Positions 8,680 to 16,392 of a DNA stretch of 57,391 bases are shown piece by piece. The stretch is from Clostridiales bacterium. Lineage in GTDB: Bacteria > Bacillota > Clostridia > Christensenellales > Aristaeellaceae. Below the pieces are notes generated by a model. The model was not told the origin of the DNA. It was given only the letters and a program-made list of their open reading frames with translations, and searched no databases. The stretch lies in assembly GCA_015056055.1 (NCBI GenBank), contig SVHC01000018.1:1-57391 (forward strand), read 5' to 3'. Position 1 is the stretch's first letter. The number at the start of each line of letters is the position of its first letter. Made by a program: the position numbers and the translations under genes.

Positions 8680-10584
8680 TTATTCGCCCAGATACAGATC
8701 GGCGTATTCCTGCGCTTCGGCGATGAATTCCTCCAGCGTGAGCTTATCTGCCAGGAATTTCTCTATGGGTTCTTTCAGATAGTCTTCCGCATTGGCGAAA
8801 CGGTTGATAAACTTGCCGGTCGAGAGATAATGCTGCCACTCGGTCATTTCTTCTTCCGTAGGAAAGATAAACATGCTCAGAACATTGTTGTCACTCAGGA
8901 ACTTGATGTACTCGTTGTTTTCAAGACTGGGCAGGAAGAACTGCGAACCGACGGAAGCCCAGTTCTGTATTTCCACAGAGGTGAAGATTTCCATAAGTTC
9001 CACCGCAGCATCTGCGTGCTCGCTGTATTTGTTGATATAGTAGGCTTGCATCTGAATGGGAGTTACAGTTTCGCCGTCCAGCGTGGGCATGCCGAGATAT
9101 ATGCGGTCGTCCTCAAGTCCACCCATTTGGGGCATATTGACGAGAGGCGAATACTCATACGACAGCAATACCTGCGATGATGCACCATAACCGTGGATAA
9201 TCATATATTCGTCTTCCAATTGCTTCCACATGGCTGCAAGCTTGCGGAAGCTATCTGTATCATAGTTCGCTACGCCGCCTACAAGATCGCAGTACAGACC
9301 TTCATACTGGGCGCGGATTACGTCCCATAGTCCATAGGAGTCGGAAGCTGTAAGACGGAGTCCGTGTTCCCGGGCAACATCGGCAAGGGCAAAGAAATCA
9401 TCCCATGTCCATGTCTTTGGGTCGATATCCAGATTCAATTCGTCCCAAAGTGCCCTTGTCATTACGAATCCCATCGGAAGAACCATGCCCGGAATGGCAT
9501 ACAGGCTGCCATCGCTTTCGTACAGGAATGGCATGTCCGCCCACTGGGCGATGTTTTCGCCAATTACGGTGTTTTCCGAAAGATCCATAACCAGACCGGA
9601 CATTTTGAGCGGCGCGACCGCGTCGGTCATGGGAACGTACAGAATATCGTATCCCGGCTCATTTGCCATCAACGCCGTACGGAGCTTTGCCATCTGCGGA
9701 TAGGATGTCAGCTTTACGGTATATTCCGGATGGCGTTCCTCGAAAATTTTGATGGTTTCGGTCATGCGGTCATCATATTCTGCCTGTGTGCCGCCAACGA
9801 TGGTCAATGTCTTTTCTTCCACGCTTTCGGTCGGAAGCGGATATACGCACAGCGCGCCTTTATAGATTGCGTATATACCGTCATCTCCCAGCTTCACATC
9901 GTCTATGAAACTGTTGTCCGGAAGCTTTGCGTAAGAGACGGTTTCGCCATGCAGTGCATCGAGGAAATGAATGTTTCCGGAATTATAGAGGTAGAATCCC
10001 TCATCTGCCGAACTGCGTGCAATGTTGGTGTGGGCAGAAAGGTAATTGCCGTCAATCTCATTCAGCGTGGCACTGTCAATGACGGATACGCCATTTCCAT
10101 CGGACAGAATGAAGGAAGTGCTGTCGTAAGGGGAAATATCGCCATAATAGGCAAGCTTTTCAGAGGATATGGTTTGCGCAGCACCGTCCTCTATGCAGAC
10201 GGAACCGTATGCATCATCCGACAGGAAGATGATGTGCGTATCGGTGGACAGAATCTCCGTCAGACTTTCAAGCGGCGTTTCCCATTTGGCGAGTTCGTTT
10301 CCGGCACTGTCTGCCTTGATGATATTTCCTTCAAGGCTGTAATAGAAAGTGCTGTCCGCGCCGATGGCATAGCAGTCTGCGCCGGGCAGGATGGCTTTGC
10401 CGGTCTGCTTGCCGTCTTTGGCAAAGGGGGCAAGTCCTGCGCTTGTGTGCATCCAGACGGTGTCACCCTCGATGGAAACAATGGACAGAAGCTTCAGTTC
10501 GTCCTCTGCGCCTGCCGGGAAAGCCGCGCAGCCCAGGAACAATGCGAGCGTGAGAATCCATGCGAATAATCTTGCGGTTTTCAT
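8680..10584 (-). CDS. Secreted beta-propeller / ABC-type solute-binding protein fusion
   Basis: 634 aa. Start chosen at ATG 10584, 7 nt from AGGAGG; the ATG at 10590 is only 1 nt from it. The signal peptide ends in CAAFPAGA before a Glu; the Cys in LGC is a poor lipobox, so signal peptidase I is likelier. Residues 27-265 are propeller-like short beta units (DTVWMHTSAGLAPF, YAIGADSTFYY). From about 270 the chain is a family 1 solute-binding protein: KIFEERHPEYTVKL, DILYVPMTDAVAPL, a YAIPGMVLPMGFVMTR hinge, TWDDFFALAD. No permease or ATPase gene is near, so transport is unproven. The N-terminal module recurs in the gene at 27578, under an almost identical promoter region. Confidence 0.82.
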   Translation of the reverse strand: MKTARLFAWILTLALFLGCAAFPAGAEDELKLLSIVSIEGDTVWMHTSAGLAPFAKDGKQTGKAILPGADCYAIGADSTFYYSLEGNIIKADSAGNELAKWETPLESLTEILSTDTHIIFLSDDAYGSVCIEDGAAQTISSEKLAYYGDISPYDSTSFILSDGNGVSVIDSATLNEIDGNYLSAHTNIARSSADEGFYLYNSGNIHFLDALHGETVSYAKLPDNSFIDDVKLGDDGIYAIYKGALCVYPLPTESVEEKTLTIVGGTQAEYDDRMTETIKIFEERHPEYTVKLTSYPQMAKLRTALMANEPGYDILYVPMTDAVAPLKMSGLVMDLSENTVIGENIAQWADMPFLYESDGSLYAIPGMVLPMGFVMTRALWDELNLDIDPKTWTWDDFFALADVAREHGLRLTASDSYGLWDVIRAQYEGLYCDLVGGVANYDTDSFRKLAAMWKQLEDEYMIIHGYGASSQVLLSYEYSPLVNMPQMGGLEDDRIYLGMPTLDGETVTPIQMQAYYINKYSEHADAAVELMEIFTSVEIQNWASVGSQFFLPSLENNEYIKFLSDNNVLSMFIFPTEEEMTEWQHYLSTGKFINRFANAEDYLKEPIEKFLADKLTLEEFIAEAQEYADLYLGE

Positions 10585-10605
10585 TTTCATTCCTCCTTTT
10601 TTATG

Positions 10606-10673
10606 GGTGCCTGCACCTATTGGATGAATTTGAACACCTGTTTGGCTGTTAAATAAGAGTTAAATTCAGGTGC
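10606..10673 (-). promoter_or_regulatory. Possible structured 5' leader with alternative hairpins
   Basis: The roughly 95-nt leader of the propeller/solute-binding gene holds GGTGCCTGCACC (10606-10617), CACCTG (10635-10640) and CAGGTGC (10667-10673). On the transcript the upstream GCACCTG could pair with either of two downstream AGGTG segments. The last of these is next to the ribosome site. Function is unproven. Confidence 0.35.
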
Positions 10674-10685
10674 TTTGTTAATTTG

Positions 10686-10713
10686 AGTATAGCATTTGAG
10701 ATTCGCTTGTCAA
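10686..10713 (-). promoter_or_regulatory. Sigma-A promoter of the propeller/solute-binding gene
   Basis: On the minus strand: TTGACA (10713-10708), a 16-bp spacer and TATACT (10691-10686), about 100 bp before the start codon. The triple repeat at 10721-10776 ends 7 bp upstream of its -35 box. Confidence 0.88.
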
Positions 10714-10720
10714 TAGATTC

Positions 10721-10776
10721 TGTCTGAAAGATACATTTTGGCGTCTGAATTATACATTTTCGCGTCTGAAATTACA
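10721..10776 (-). repeat. Triple 21-bp-period direct repeat, putative activator operator (site A)
   Basis: On the minus strand TTCAGAC occurs three times at exactly 21-bp spacing. The first two copies are followed by GC and then AAAATGTAT; the third, at 10721-10729, is TTTCAGACA. The last copy ends 7 bp from the -35 box. The same block, 46 of 52 bp identical, precedes the gene at 27578 in the same orientation. Half-site length and two-turn spacing resemble LytTR-type activator sites, but the cognate regulator is not in this window. Confidence 0.8.
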
Positions 10777-10824
10777 AAGACGGATTTTTGTGGCATGGGA
10801 AATGGGATATTTTACGGGGAATGG

Positions 10825-10853
10825 TTGAAGTGTGCTTTTCTTCGTGATACAAT
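10825..10853 (+). promoter_or_regulatory. Promoter of the TIM-barrel/PHP gene pair
   Basis: TTGAAG 10825-10830, a 17-bp spacer and TACAAT 10848-10853, 25 bp before the start codon at 10879. Confidence 0.65.
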
Positions 10854-10878
10854 GAGAAAAAACAATGGAGGTACCGAC

Positions 10879-11724
10879 ATGCGAATTGGCGTAAGCTCCT
10901 ATAGTTTTTCACAGGCGATCGGCGACGGTCGTATGACGATGCTGGATGTAATTCCCATGGCCAAGGAAATGGGATACGAAGGCGTTGAAATCGTCAAGAC
11001 CGTATCCGATGAAGAAATGCGTGCGCTTGCTCCGAAACTTTTTGAGCAGAGCAAGGAATACGATATGCCGATCATTGCATACATGGTGGGCGCGGATTTC
11101 CTGCTGAAGGGCGTGGATGAGCAGGTAGAGGAACTGAAAAAGGAAATTGAAATTGCCGCTATCTTAGGTACGCGCCGCATGAGGCACGATGCAACCGGTG
11201 GTAAAGATAAGGATGGCAACGAGGTTTCTTGGGAAGATGCGCTTCCCATCCTTGCAGAGGGCTATTTCCGCGTGACGGAGTATGCCGCAGGAATCGGCAT
11301 CAAGACCATGATTGAAAACCACGGCTACTTTGCGCAGGATGCATACCGCGTAAAGCAGCTGGTTGAAACCGTAAATCACAAGAATTTCGGCTGGCTGGTG
11401 GATATCGGCAACTTTATGTGTGCTGATGAAACACCGGCAGAGTCGGTGAAAATTGCCGCAAACTACGCCGTGCATGTCCATGCCAAGGATTTCCACACCA
11501 AGAAGAAGGGCGAATACGTTCCGCAGTTTGGCTGGTTTCCCACCCGCAGCGGAAATGCGCTGCGCGGCTCGCTGGTTGGTCACGGTGACGTGAATGTTCC
11601 CGAATGCCTTGCCATTCTGAAGAATGCGGGCTATGACGGCTGGCTGAGCGTAGAATTCGAAGGAATTGAGGATTGCCTTGTGGCACTCCGTAAAAATCTG
11701 GAAGTATTGAGGGGTTTAGTATGA
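10879..11724 (+). CDS. Sugar phosphate isomerase/epimerase family TIM-barrel protein
   Basis: 281 aa; ATG 10879 with GGAGGT at 10867-10872. A xylose-isomerase-like TIM barrel (AP endonuclease 2 fold). It starts MRIGVSSYSF; the strands carry GYEGVEIVK, IMIENHGYF-like (TMIENHGYF), NFGWLVDIGNF, HVHAKDFHTKK and a C-terminal GYDGWLSVEFEG. The conserved Glu, Asp, His and Glu expected to bind a divalent metal are visible. The substrate cannot be named: family members isomerise or epimerise sugars, inositols or hydroxypyruvate. It overlaps the PHP gene by 4 bp (ATGA), implying coupled translation and a shared process. Confidence 0.85.
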   Translation: MRIGVSSYSFSQAIGDGRMTMLDVIPMAKEMGYEGVEIVKTVSDEEMRALAPKLFEQSKEYDMPIIAYMVGADFLLKGVDEQVEELKKEIEIAAILGTRRMRHDATGGKDKDGNEVSWEDALPILAEGYFRVTEYAAGIGIKTMIENHGYFAQDAYRVKQLVETVNHKNFGWLVDIGNFMCADETPAESVKIAANYAVHVHAKDFHTKKKGEYVPQFGWFPTRSGNALRGSLVGHGDVNVPECLAILKNAGYDGWLSVEFEGIEDCLVALRKNLEVLRGLV

Positions 11725-12977
11725 CGAGAGAAGAAGTATTGGCGCTGCTCAATGCGCCCGAAGCACTGGAAAACCTGAAGAAGCTGGTAGCAGACAACCC
11801 GTTCCCGCCGATGGGCACGGACGTGAATAACCACATCCACACGACCTATTCCTTCTCGCCGTATTCTCCCACGGCAGCGGTATATTTTGCCCGCATGGCA
11901 GGACTCACCACCTGCGGTCTGATGGACCATGATTCCATAGCAGGCGCAGAGGAATTCCTTGAGGCAGCCAAAATCGTCGGTATGGGCGCCACTATCGGCA
12001 TCGAGTGCCGCGTAAGCTTCAAGAATTCTCCGTTTGCCGAAAAGCGCATCAACAATCCTGATCAGAACGGCATCGTATATATGGCTATGCATGGCGTTCC
12101 GCATGGTCAGGCTGCACGCGTGAATGAGTTCTTTGCTCCCTATCGCGAGAAGCGCAACGAGCGCAACCGCAAGATGGTCGCCGCCGTTAACGGCCTGATG
12201 GAAAAGTACGGCGTGACCATGGATTTCGATAACGATGTTCTGCCGCTGTCCAACGGCGCACAGGGCGGCTCCGTAACCGAGCGCCATCTGTCCCGCGCCC
12301 TGTCCGAGAAGCTGCTGGCCCGCTTCGCAAAGGGCGAAGATCTGGTGGCATTCCTTGAAGGCGATATGGGCTTCAAGATTTCCGCCAAGGTTCGCGGCTA
12401 TCTCCTCGACGAGGCAAATCCCTTCCGTATGTATGACCTGCTCGGCTTCATCAAGAGCGACGTTATCGGCAAGTTCTACATCCCGGCAACCGAAGAGTGC
12501 CCCGATGTTCGCGACGTTCTGAAGCTGTCCGAAGAGGTCGGAGCAATCTCCGCATACGCCTATCTGGGCGATGTCGGCGACAGCGTAACCGGCGACAAGC
12601 GCGCGCAGAAGTTCGAAGATGATTATCTTGACGAACTGGTTCCCTTCCTGAAGGATCTCGGCTTCCGCGCCATCACTTACATGCCCTCCCGCAACACCAT
12701 GGCGCAGCTCAACCGCGTGCGTCAGCTGTGCGAGAAGTATTCCCTCATGCAGATCAGCGGCGAGGATATCAACTCCCCGCGCCAGTCCTTCGTATGCGAA
12801 GCACAGCGCGACCCGGCTTTCAGCCACCTGATGACCGCAACCTGGGCTCTGATCGCCCATGAGTGGCGCGCTACCGAAAACCCGGATGACGGAATTTTCT
12901 CCGCCAAGAGCGAAACCCTGTGGCCGTCCCTCGACGAGCGCATCAAGGCATTCGCACAGTTCGGCGAAAAAATGTAA
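11721..12977 (+). CDS. PHP-domain metal-dependent phosphoesterase family protein
   Basis: 418 aa; starts at ATG 11721, overlapping the previous stop codon. The N-terminal PHP motifs are NNHIHTTYSFSPYSP (His-x-His), GLMDHDSIAGAEEF, GIECRVSF and a later HGVPHG. The C-terminal half contains AYAYLGDVGDS and RAITYMPSRNTMAQL, also histidine/acid-poor barrel strands. PHP proteins hydrolyse phosphoesters with two or three metals; well-known relatives are histidinol phosphatase and PolX, but this one is longer than HisK-type phosphatases. The substrate is unknown. Pairing with a sugar isomerase suggests a phosphorylated sugar or polyol. A terminator follows. Confidence 0.8.
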   Translation: MTREEVLALLNAPEALENLKKLVADNPFPPMGTDVNNHIHTTYSFSPYSPTAAVYFARMAGLTTCGLMDHDSIAGAEEFLEAAKIVGMGATIGIECRVSFKNSPFAEKRINNPDQNGIVYMAMHGVPHGQAARVNEFFAPYREKRNERNRKMVAAVNGLMEKYGVTMDFDNDVLPLSNGAQGGSVTERHLSRALSEKLLARFAKGEDLVAFLEGDMGFKISAKVRGYLLDEANPFRMYDLLGFIKSDVIGKFYIPATEECPDVRDVLKLSEEVGAISAYAYLGDVGDSVTGDKRAQKFEDDYLDELVPFLKDLGFRAITYMPSRNTMAQLNRVRQLCEKYSLMQISGEDINSPRQSFVCEAQRDPAFSHLMTATWALIAHEWRATENPDDGIFSAKSETLWPSLDERIKAFAQFGEKM

Positions 12978-12990
12978 GCATATAAAGAAA

Positions 12991-13026
12991 AGCACTGCAG
13001 CTCGTTTTTGACGGCTGCGGTGCTTT
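12991..13026 (+). terminator. Terminator after the PHP gene
   Basis: An 11-bp stem (12991-13001 with 13014-13024) followed by T-rich sequence. On the other strand the hairpin ends TTTTCTTT, so it may also stop the convergent gene. Confidence 0.8.
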
Positions 13027-13058
13027 TTGCTTGCGAAGATGATGAAAAGCGAGATGCT

Positions 13059-13994
13059 TTACAGATTATCGCCGATATATTTGAGGATCGCTGTCTGCTC
13101 ATCGTCCCACGAACTGTCGAGTTCTACCCAGATATCAATGGTTACAACGCAGCCGACGGCATTGGCCTTGCGTACAAAATCGAGCATATGCTCCTTGGTA
13201 TAACGTGAACCCTTTCTGCGCCAGTGGGAGATATTTTCCGGGTCGTTTCCGAGCGGGGCAAGGATGTGCGCCTGTGCGCCGTCGATAAAGCGCTGCGGCG
13301 GAAGGGTTTCGAAATCATTGAATTCTCCGGCGGTGAATTCCTCACCGGAATAATGTTTGCAGTATTCCGGCTTTACACCGTCATTGAATGAAACAAGGCA
13401 ATCGGGATTACCGGCTTTGCAGGCATCGTACAGAATGCCGAGCAGTTCTTCGGAGTAACCGAAACCATCACCGTAGCAGCCGTCGATCCACCAGCCCTTT
13501 ACGCGATCTCCGTAGCGCAGCGAATATTCGCGCAGGACGGAAGCCCACTTCTCCACGAAATCGCGGGTAACATGCCGTCCGAAAACCTGCTGAAAACCAA
13601 AGGTGGGGCCGAGAAGGGGGTCAAGGTGCGGGCCGTCGCCGGTGTAGTAGAGATACAGGTCGATATCGTATTTTTTCAGCGCATCGGAAAGCTCCATAAT
13701 CAGATCGCGGCGGGCACAGGCTTCGCCGGGTTTGGTGCCTGCAATGCGGTCGAAGGTTTCGTTGGGCGCGATCATATATTTGAAACCCTGCATAAGCGTG
13801 ATGCAATAGTAACCTGCGCCGATATCATGCAGGCGCTTTGCAACAGCTTCCACATCGAAATGATCCACGCACCAGTTCCAGTCCGTTACGAATTCGGCAA
13901 TATCAGCGCGAACTTCGCTGCCGGGTCTGTAAGAAAGAAAATGATTGAACACACCGAATCGGCGGGCAAGAAACGCATCCTGAGCGTGGGACAT
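13059..13994 (-). CDS. GH29-like (alpha-L-fucosidase-type) glycoside hydrolase, short
   Basis: 311 aa. Start at ATG 13994, 8 nt from TGAGGTG; a TTG at 14000 is too near the ribosome site. The N-terminal part (RRFGVFNHF, a WNWCVDHFD region) and YITLMQ-like strand (YYCITLMQGFKY) match the GH29 barrel, and VKGWWIDGCYG carries the probable nucleophile Asp in the WxDG motif. No signal peptide is seen, so it should act in the cytoplasm on an imported glycan. It is shorter than typical 430-500 aa fucosidases, lacking the C-terminal beta domain. Convergent with the isomerase/PHP pair, with which it may share a sugar pathway. Exact substrate uncertain. Confidence 0.62.
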   Translation of the reverse strand: MSHAQDAFLARRFGVFNHFLSYRPGSEVRADIAEFVTDWNWCVDHFDVEAVAKRLHDIGAGYYCITLMQGFKYMIAPNETFDRIAGTKPGEACARRDLIMELSDALKKYDIDLYLYYTGDGPHLDPLLGPTFGFQQVFGRHVTRDFVEKWASVLREYSLRYGDRVKGWWIDGCYGDGFGYSEELLGILYDACKAGNPDCLVSFNDGVKPEYCKHYSGEEFTAGEFNDFETLPPQRFIDGAQAHILAPLGNDPENISHWRRKGSRYTKEHMLDFVRKANAVGCVVTIDIWVELDSSWDDEQTAILKYIGDNL

Positions 13995-14085
13995 AATCAA
14001 ATCACCTCACATTGAATGTATTTATCAGTATACGAAAAAAAGAGAAAGTTGTAAATACTACGCGCCAAAAAGTTGGAATTGTATG

Positions 14086-14114
14086 TTGACATCAGTGCGG
14101 TAAAGTGCTATAAT
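14086..14114 (+). promoter_or_regulatory. Consensus promoter of the aro-phe operon
   Basis: TTGACA 14086-14091, a 17-bp spacer and TATAAT 14109-14114, a perfect consensus. Transcription should start near 14121, just before the leader-peptide ribosome site. Confidence 0.92.
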
Positions 14115-14143
14115 TGTGCCAATTTCAAGGGGAGGTTGCCGAG

Positions 14144-14236
14144 ATGAATCGTGCATTCTTGTTTGCCGGTTATTTTACCTTTATTGCATTTGGCAATAAG
14201 GGCATTTTGCGTTTCACTGCAAACGGCAGCAAGTAA
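14144..14236 (+). CDS. Phe-rich leader peptide of the aro-phe operon
   Basis: A 30-codon reading frame between the promoter and the attenuator, with AAGGGGAGG at 14127-14135 and ATG at 14144. Six of 30 codons are Phe (14156, 14162, 14174, 14180, 14189, 14213) plus one Tyr (14171). The peptide starts MNRAFLFAGYFTFIAF. Composition, position and the downstream terminator match ribosome-stalling leader peptides such as that of pheA. When charged tRNA-Phe is short, stalling in the early Phe codons would leave bases 14209-14221 free for the antiterminator. Confidence 0.85.
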   Translation: MNRAFLFAGYFTFIAFGNKGILRFTANGSK

Positions 14237-14289
14237 CCCCCGCATATATGGTAGGTGAAGGCTCTGCAGCGAACGCTGTAGGGCTTTTT
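14209..14289 (+). terminator. Transcription attenuator (terminator/antiterminator switch)
   Basis: The terminator is an 11-bp stem with G-T wobbles (14261-14271 with 14274-14284), followed by five T. The alternative antiterminator pairs 14209-14213 (GCGTT) with 14272-14276 (AACGC) and 14217-14221 (CTGCA) with 14265-14269 (TGCAG), across a small internal loop. It uses bases from both arms of the terminator. A ribosome that reaches the leader stop at 14234 would cover 14209-14221, so the terminator forms. Confidence 0.82.
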
Positions 14290-14334
14290 GTTTTGTGCAG
14301 GCAGTAATACAATGAAAAGCTGGGAGGCGTTACT

Positions 14335-15342
14335 ATGGTTATAGTACTGAAAGAACATCCGAATGAAAGACAACTGGAAAAGTTTATGCAGTGGCTTTCC
14401 GGCATGCATGTGGAAGCGCGCATTACAAAGGGCGAACATCAGACGATTATGGGTCTGGTAGGCGATACTTCCCGCATTGATATGGATTTGATCCGCGCGC
14501 TGGATATCGTAGAGGATGTAAGGCGTATCCAGGAACCGTATAAAAATGCCAACCGTAAATTCCATCCGGACGATACCATTGTGAATGTAGGCGGCGTGCC
14601 GGTGGGCGGCGGCAATTTCCAGATCATTGCGGGCCCCTGCTCGGTGGAAAGCGAAGAACAGATTGTGTATGTGGCAAAGCGCGTGAAGGCTGCGGGCGCA
14701 ACGATGCTGCGCGGCGGCGCATTCAAGCCCCGCACGTCGCCCTATTCCTTCCAGGGACTGCACAACGAGGGACTCAGGCTTCTGTCCATTGCGAAAAAGG
14801 AAACCGGTCTTCCGATCGTTACCGAGATCATGGACGCAAATCACATTCCCATGTTTGAAGATGTCGATCTTATTCAGGTCGGCGCGCGCAACATGCAGAA
14901 CTTCGAACTTTTGAAGGAACTGGGCCAGATCCGAAAACCAATTCTTCTCAAACGCGGTCTTGCGAATACGATGGAGGAGCTTCTGATGAGCGCCGAATAC
15001 ATCATGGCAGGCGGCAACAATCAGGTTATCCTCTGTGAGCGCGGCATCCGCACGTTTGAAACTTATACGCGCAATACGCTGGATATTTCGGCAATTCCTA
15101 TTCTGAAGAGCCGTTCGCATCTTCCGGTTATCGTAGACCCGAGCCACGCGGCAGGCAAATCCAACCTTGTGAAACCCCTTTCCATGGCGAGCGTTGCCGC
15201 AGGTGTAGACGGCCTGATCATCGAAGTACACAATGACCCGCCGCATGCCATGTGCGACGGTCAGCAGTCCCTGACGCCCGAGGCATTTGAGGACGTGGTA
15301 AAGCAGGTTTCCCATCTGCGCGAGGCGCTGAAAGAAGGTTAG
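14335..15342 (+). CDS. aroF: DAHP synthase (3-deoxy-7-phosphoheptulonate synthase, type I-beta)
   Basis: Condenses phosphoenolpyruvate and erythrose 4-phosphate, the first step of the shikimate pathway. 335 aa; ATG 14335 after GGGAGG. Residues 1-75 are a ferredoxin-like/ACT-like regulatory domain (MVIVLKEHPNERQLEKF) as in Thermotoga-type enzymes. The barrel shows IAGPCSVES, LRGGAFKPRTSPYSFQG, VDPSHAAGK and IIEVHNDP. It is the first structural gene after the attenuator, 4 bp before aroB. Flux is thus likely controlled by both transcription attenuation and feedback through the N-terminal domain. Confidence 0.96.
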   Translation: MVIVLKEHPNERQLEKFMQWLSGMHVEARITKGEHQTIMGLVGDTSRIDMDLIRALDIVEDVRRIQEPYKNANRKFHPDDTIVNVGGVPVGGGNFQIIAGPCSVESEEQIVYVAKRVKAAGATMLRGGAFKPRTSPYSFQGLHNEGLRLLSIAKKETGLPIVTEIMDANHIPMFEDVDLIQVGARNMQNFELLKELGQIRKPILLKRGLANTMEELLMSAEYIMAGGNNQVILCERGIRTFETYTRNTLDISAIPILKSRSHLPVIVDPSHAAGKSNLVKPLSMASVAAGVDGLIIEVHNDPPHAMCDGQQSLTPEAFEDVVKQVSHLREALKEG

Positions 15343-15346
15343 AACC

Positions 15347-16390
15347 ATGAGGGAAGTACGCATTGAGGCTTCCAGAAATTATTCCGTTTGTTTTGAACAA
15401 GGCGGCCTTTGCTCGATTGGTGCGCGTGTTGCGGACATGAATATCCGCGAAGCCGTGGTTGTAACGGATGAAAATGTAAATCCGCTTTATGGTGACGCGG
15501 TCATGCAGAGCCTTGCGGAGGCGAGCATTCAGGCAAAGCGCATGGTGGTAGCACCCGGCGAGGGAAGCAAGAGCATGGAAACGCTTGGCGAACTGCTCGA
15601 ATTCCTTGCGGAGAATGCTCTTACCAAATCCGGCGCCCTGATTGCGCTTGGCGGCGGAGTTGTAGGCGATCTGACCGGCTTTGCGGCGGCAACCTTTCTG
15701 CGCGGCGTGCATTTTATTCAGATTCCTACAACGCTGCTTGCAGTGGTGGATTCCTCCGTGGGCGGCAAAACGGCGGTGAACCTCAAAGCGGGAAAGAATC
15801 TTGCAGGCGCGTTTTATCAACCGGATTTTGTGCTTGCGGATATCGATACGCTGAAAACGCTGCCGGAAAGTCAGATTGCAGACGGACTTTCCGAGATGGT
15901 CAAGTACGGCGTGATTGCGGATAAAGATTTGTTCGCCGAAATGAAACAGGGCGGATATACCGAGGCACGCGCCGTGCGCTGCGTGGAGATCAAGCGCGAT
16001 TTTGTTCTGCGTGACGAACGGGACGAGGGCACAAGGCAGGCGCTGAACTTTGGTCACACCATCGGCCACGCAATCGAGCGTGCTTCCGGATATGCAATTT
16101 CCCATGGACATGCGGTGGCAATCGGTATGGCAATGATGGCACATGCATCCGTCAAACGCGGCTGGTGCGAGGCGGCTGTGGAGGAAGAAATCCTTGCGGC
16201 GCTGAATGCAAATCATCTGCCAGTGAACTGTCCGTATACGGCGGATGTACTCGTTGAACACGCATTGAAGGATAAAAAACGGCGCGGCGGTACGATCACG
16301 ATTGTGGTGCCGCGTGAAATCGGTCAGTATGAGCTTAGAAAACTCCCGGTGGAGGAAATGGCGGAATTGATTCGGCTTGCGGAGGTGTGA
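15347..16390 (+). CDS. aroB: 3-dehydroquinate synthase
   Basis: Cyclises DAHP to 3-dehydroquinate using NAD+ and a divalent metal. 347 aa, normal length. Visible are the NAD-binding GGGVVGDLTGFAAAT, the substrate loop TTLLAVVDSSVGGKTAVN, and metal ligands in EMVKYG and FGHTIGHAIE...HGHAVAIGM. It starts at ATG 15347, 4 bp after the aroF stop. aroA follows with a ribosome site that overlaps the aroB end, so translation is coupled. Confidence 0.97.
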   Translation: MREVRIEASRNYSVCFEQGGLCSIGARVADMNIREAVVVTDENVNPLYGDAVMQSLAEASIQAKRMVVAPGEGSKSMETLGELLEFLAENALTKSGALIALGGGVVGDLTGFAAATFLRGVHFIQIPTTLLAVVDSSVGGKTAVNLKAGKNLAGAFYQPDFVLADIDTLKTLPESQIADGLSEMVKYGVIADKDLFAEMKQGGYTEARAVRCVEIKRDFVLRDERDEGTRQALNFGHTIGHAIERASGYAISHGHAVAIGMAMMAHASVKRGWCEAAVEEEILAALNANHLPVNCPYTADVLVEHALKDKKRRGGTITIVVPREIGQYELRKLPVEEMAELIRLAEV

Positions 16391-16392
16391 GT

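Noticed and set aside
8680-10584. Lipoprotein reading of the two propeller proteins (Cys in LGC)
   Set aside because: The preceding residues (FLGC, ILGC) fit the lipobox poorly, and a good signal peptidase I site (FPAGA before Glu) follows. Left as less likely, not excluded.
14237-14334. T-box in front of aroF
   Set aside because: No AGGGTGGNACCGCG element is present. The Phe-rich leader frame and attenuator explain the region better.
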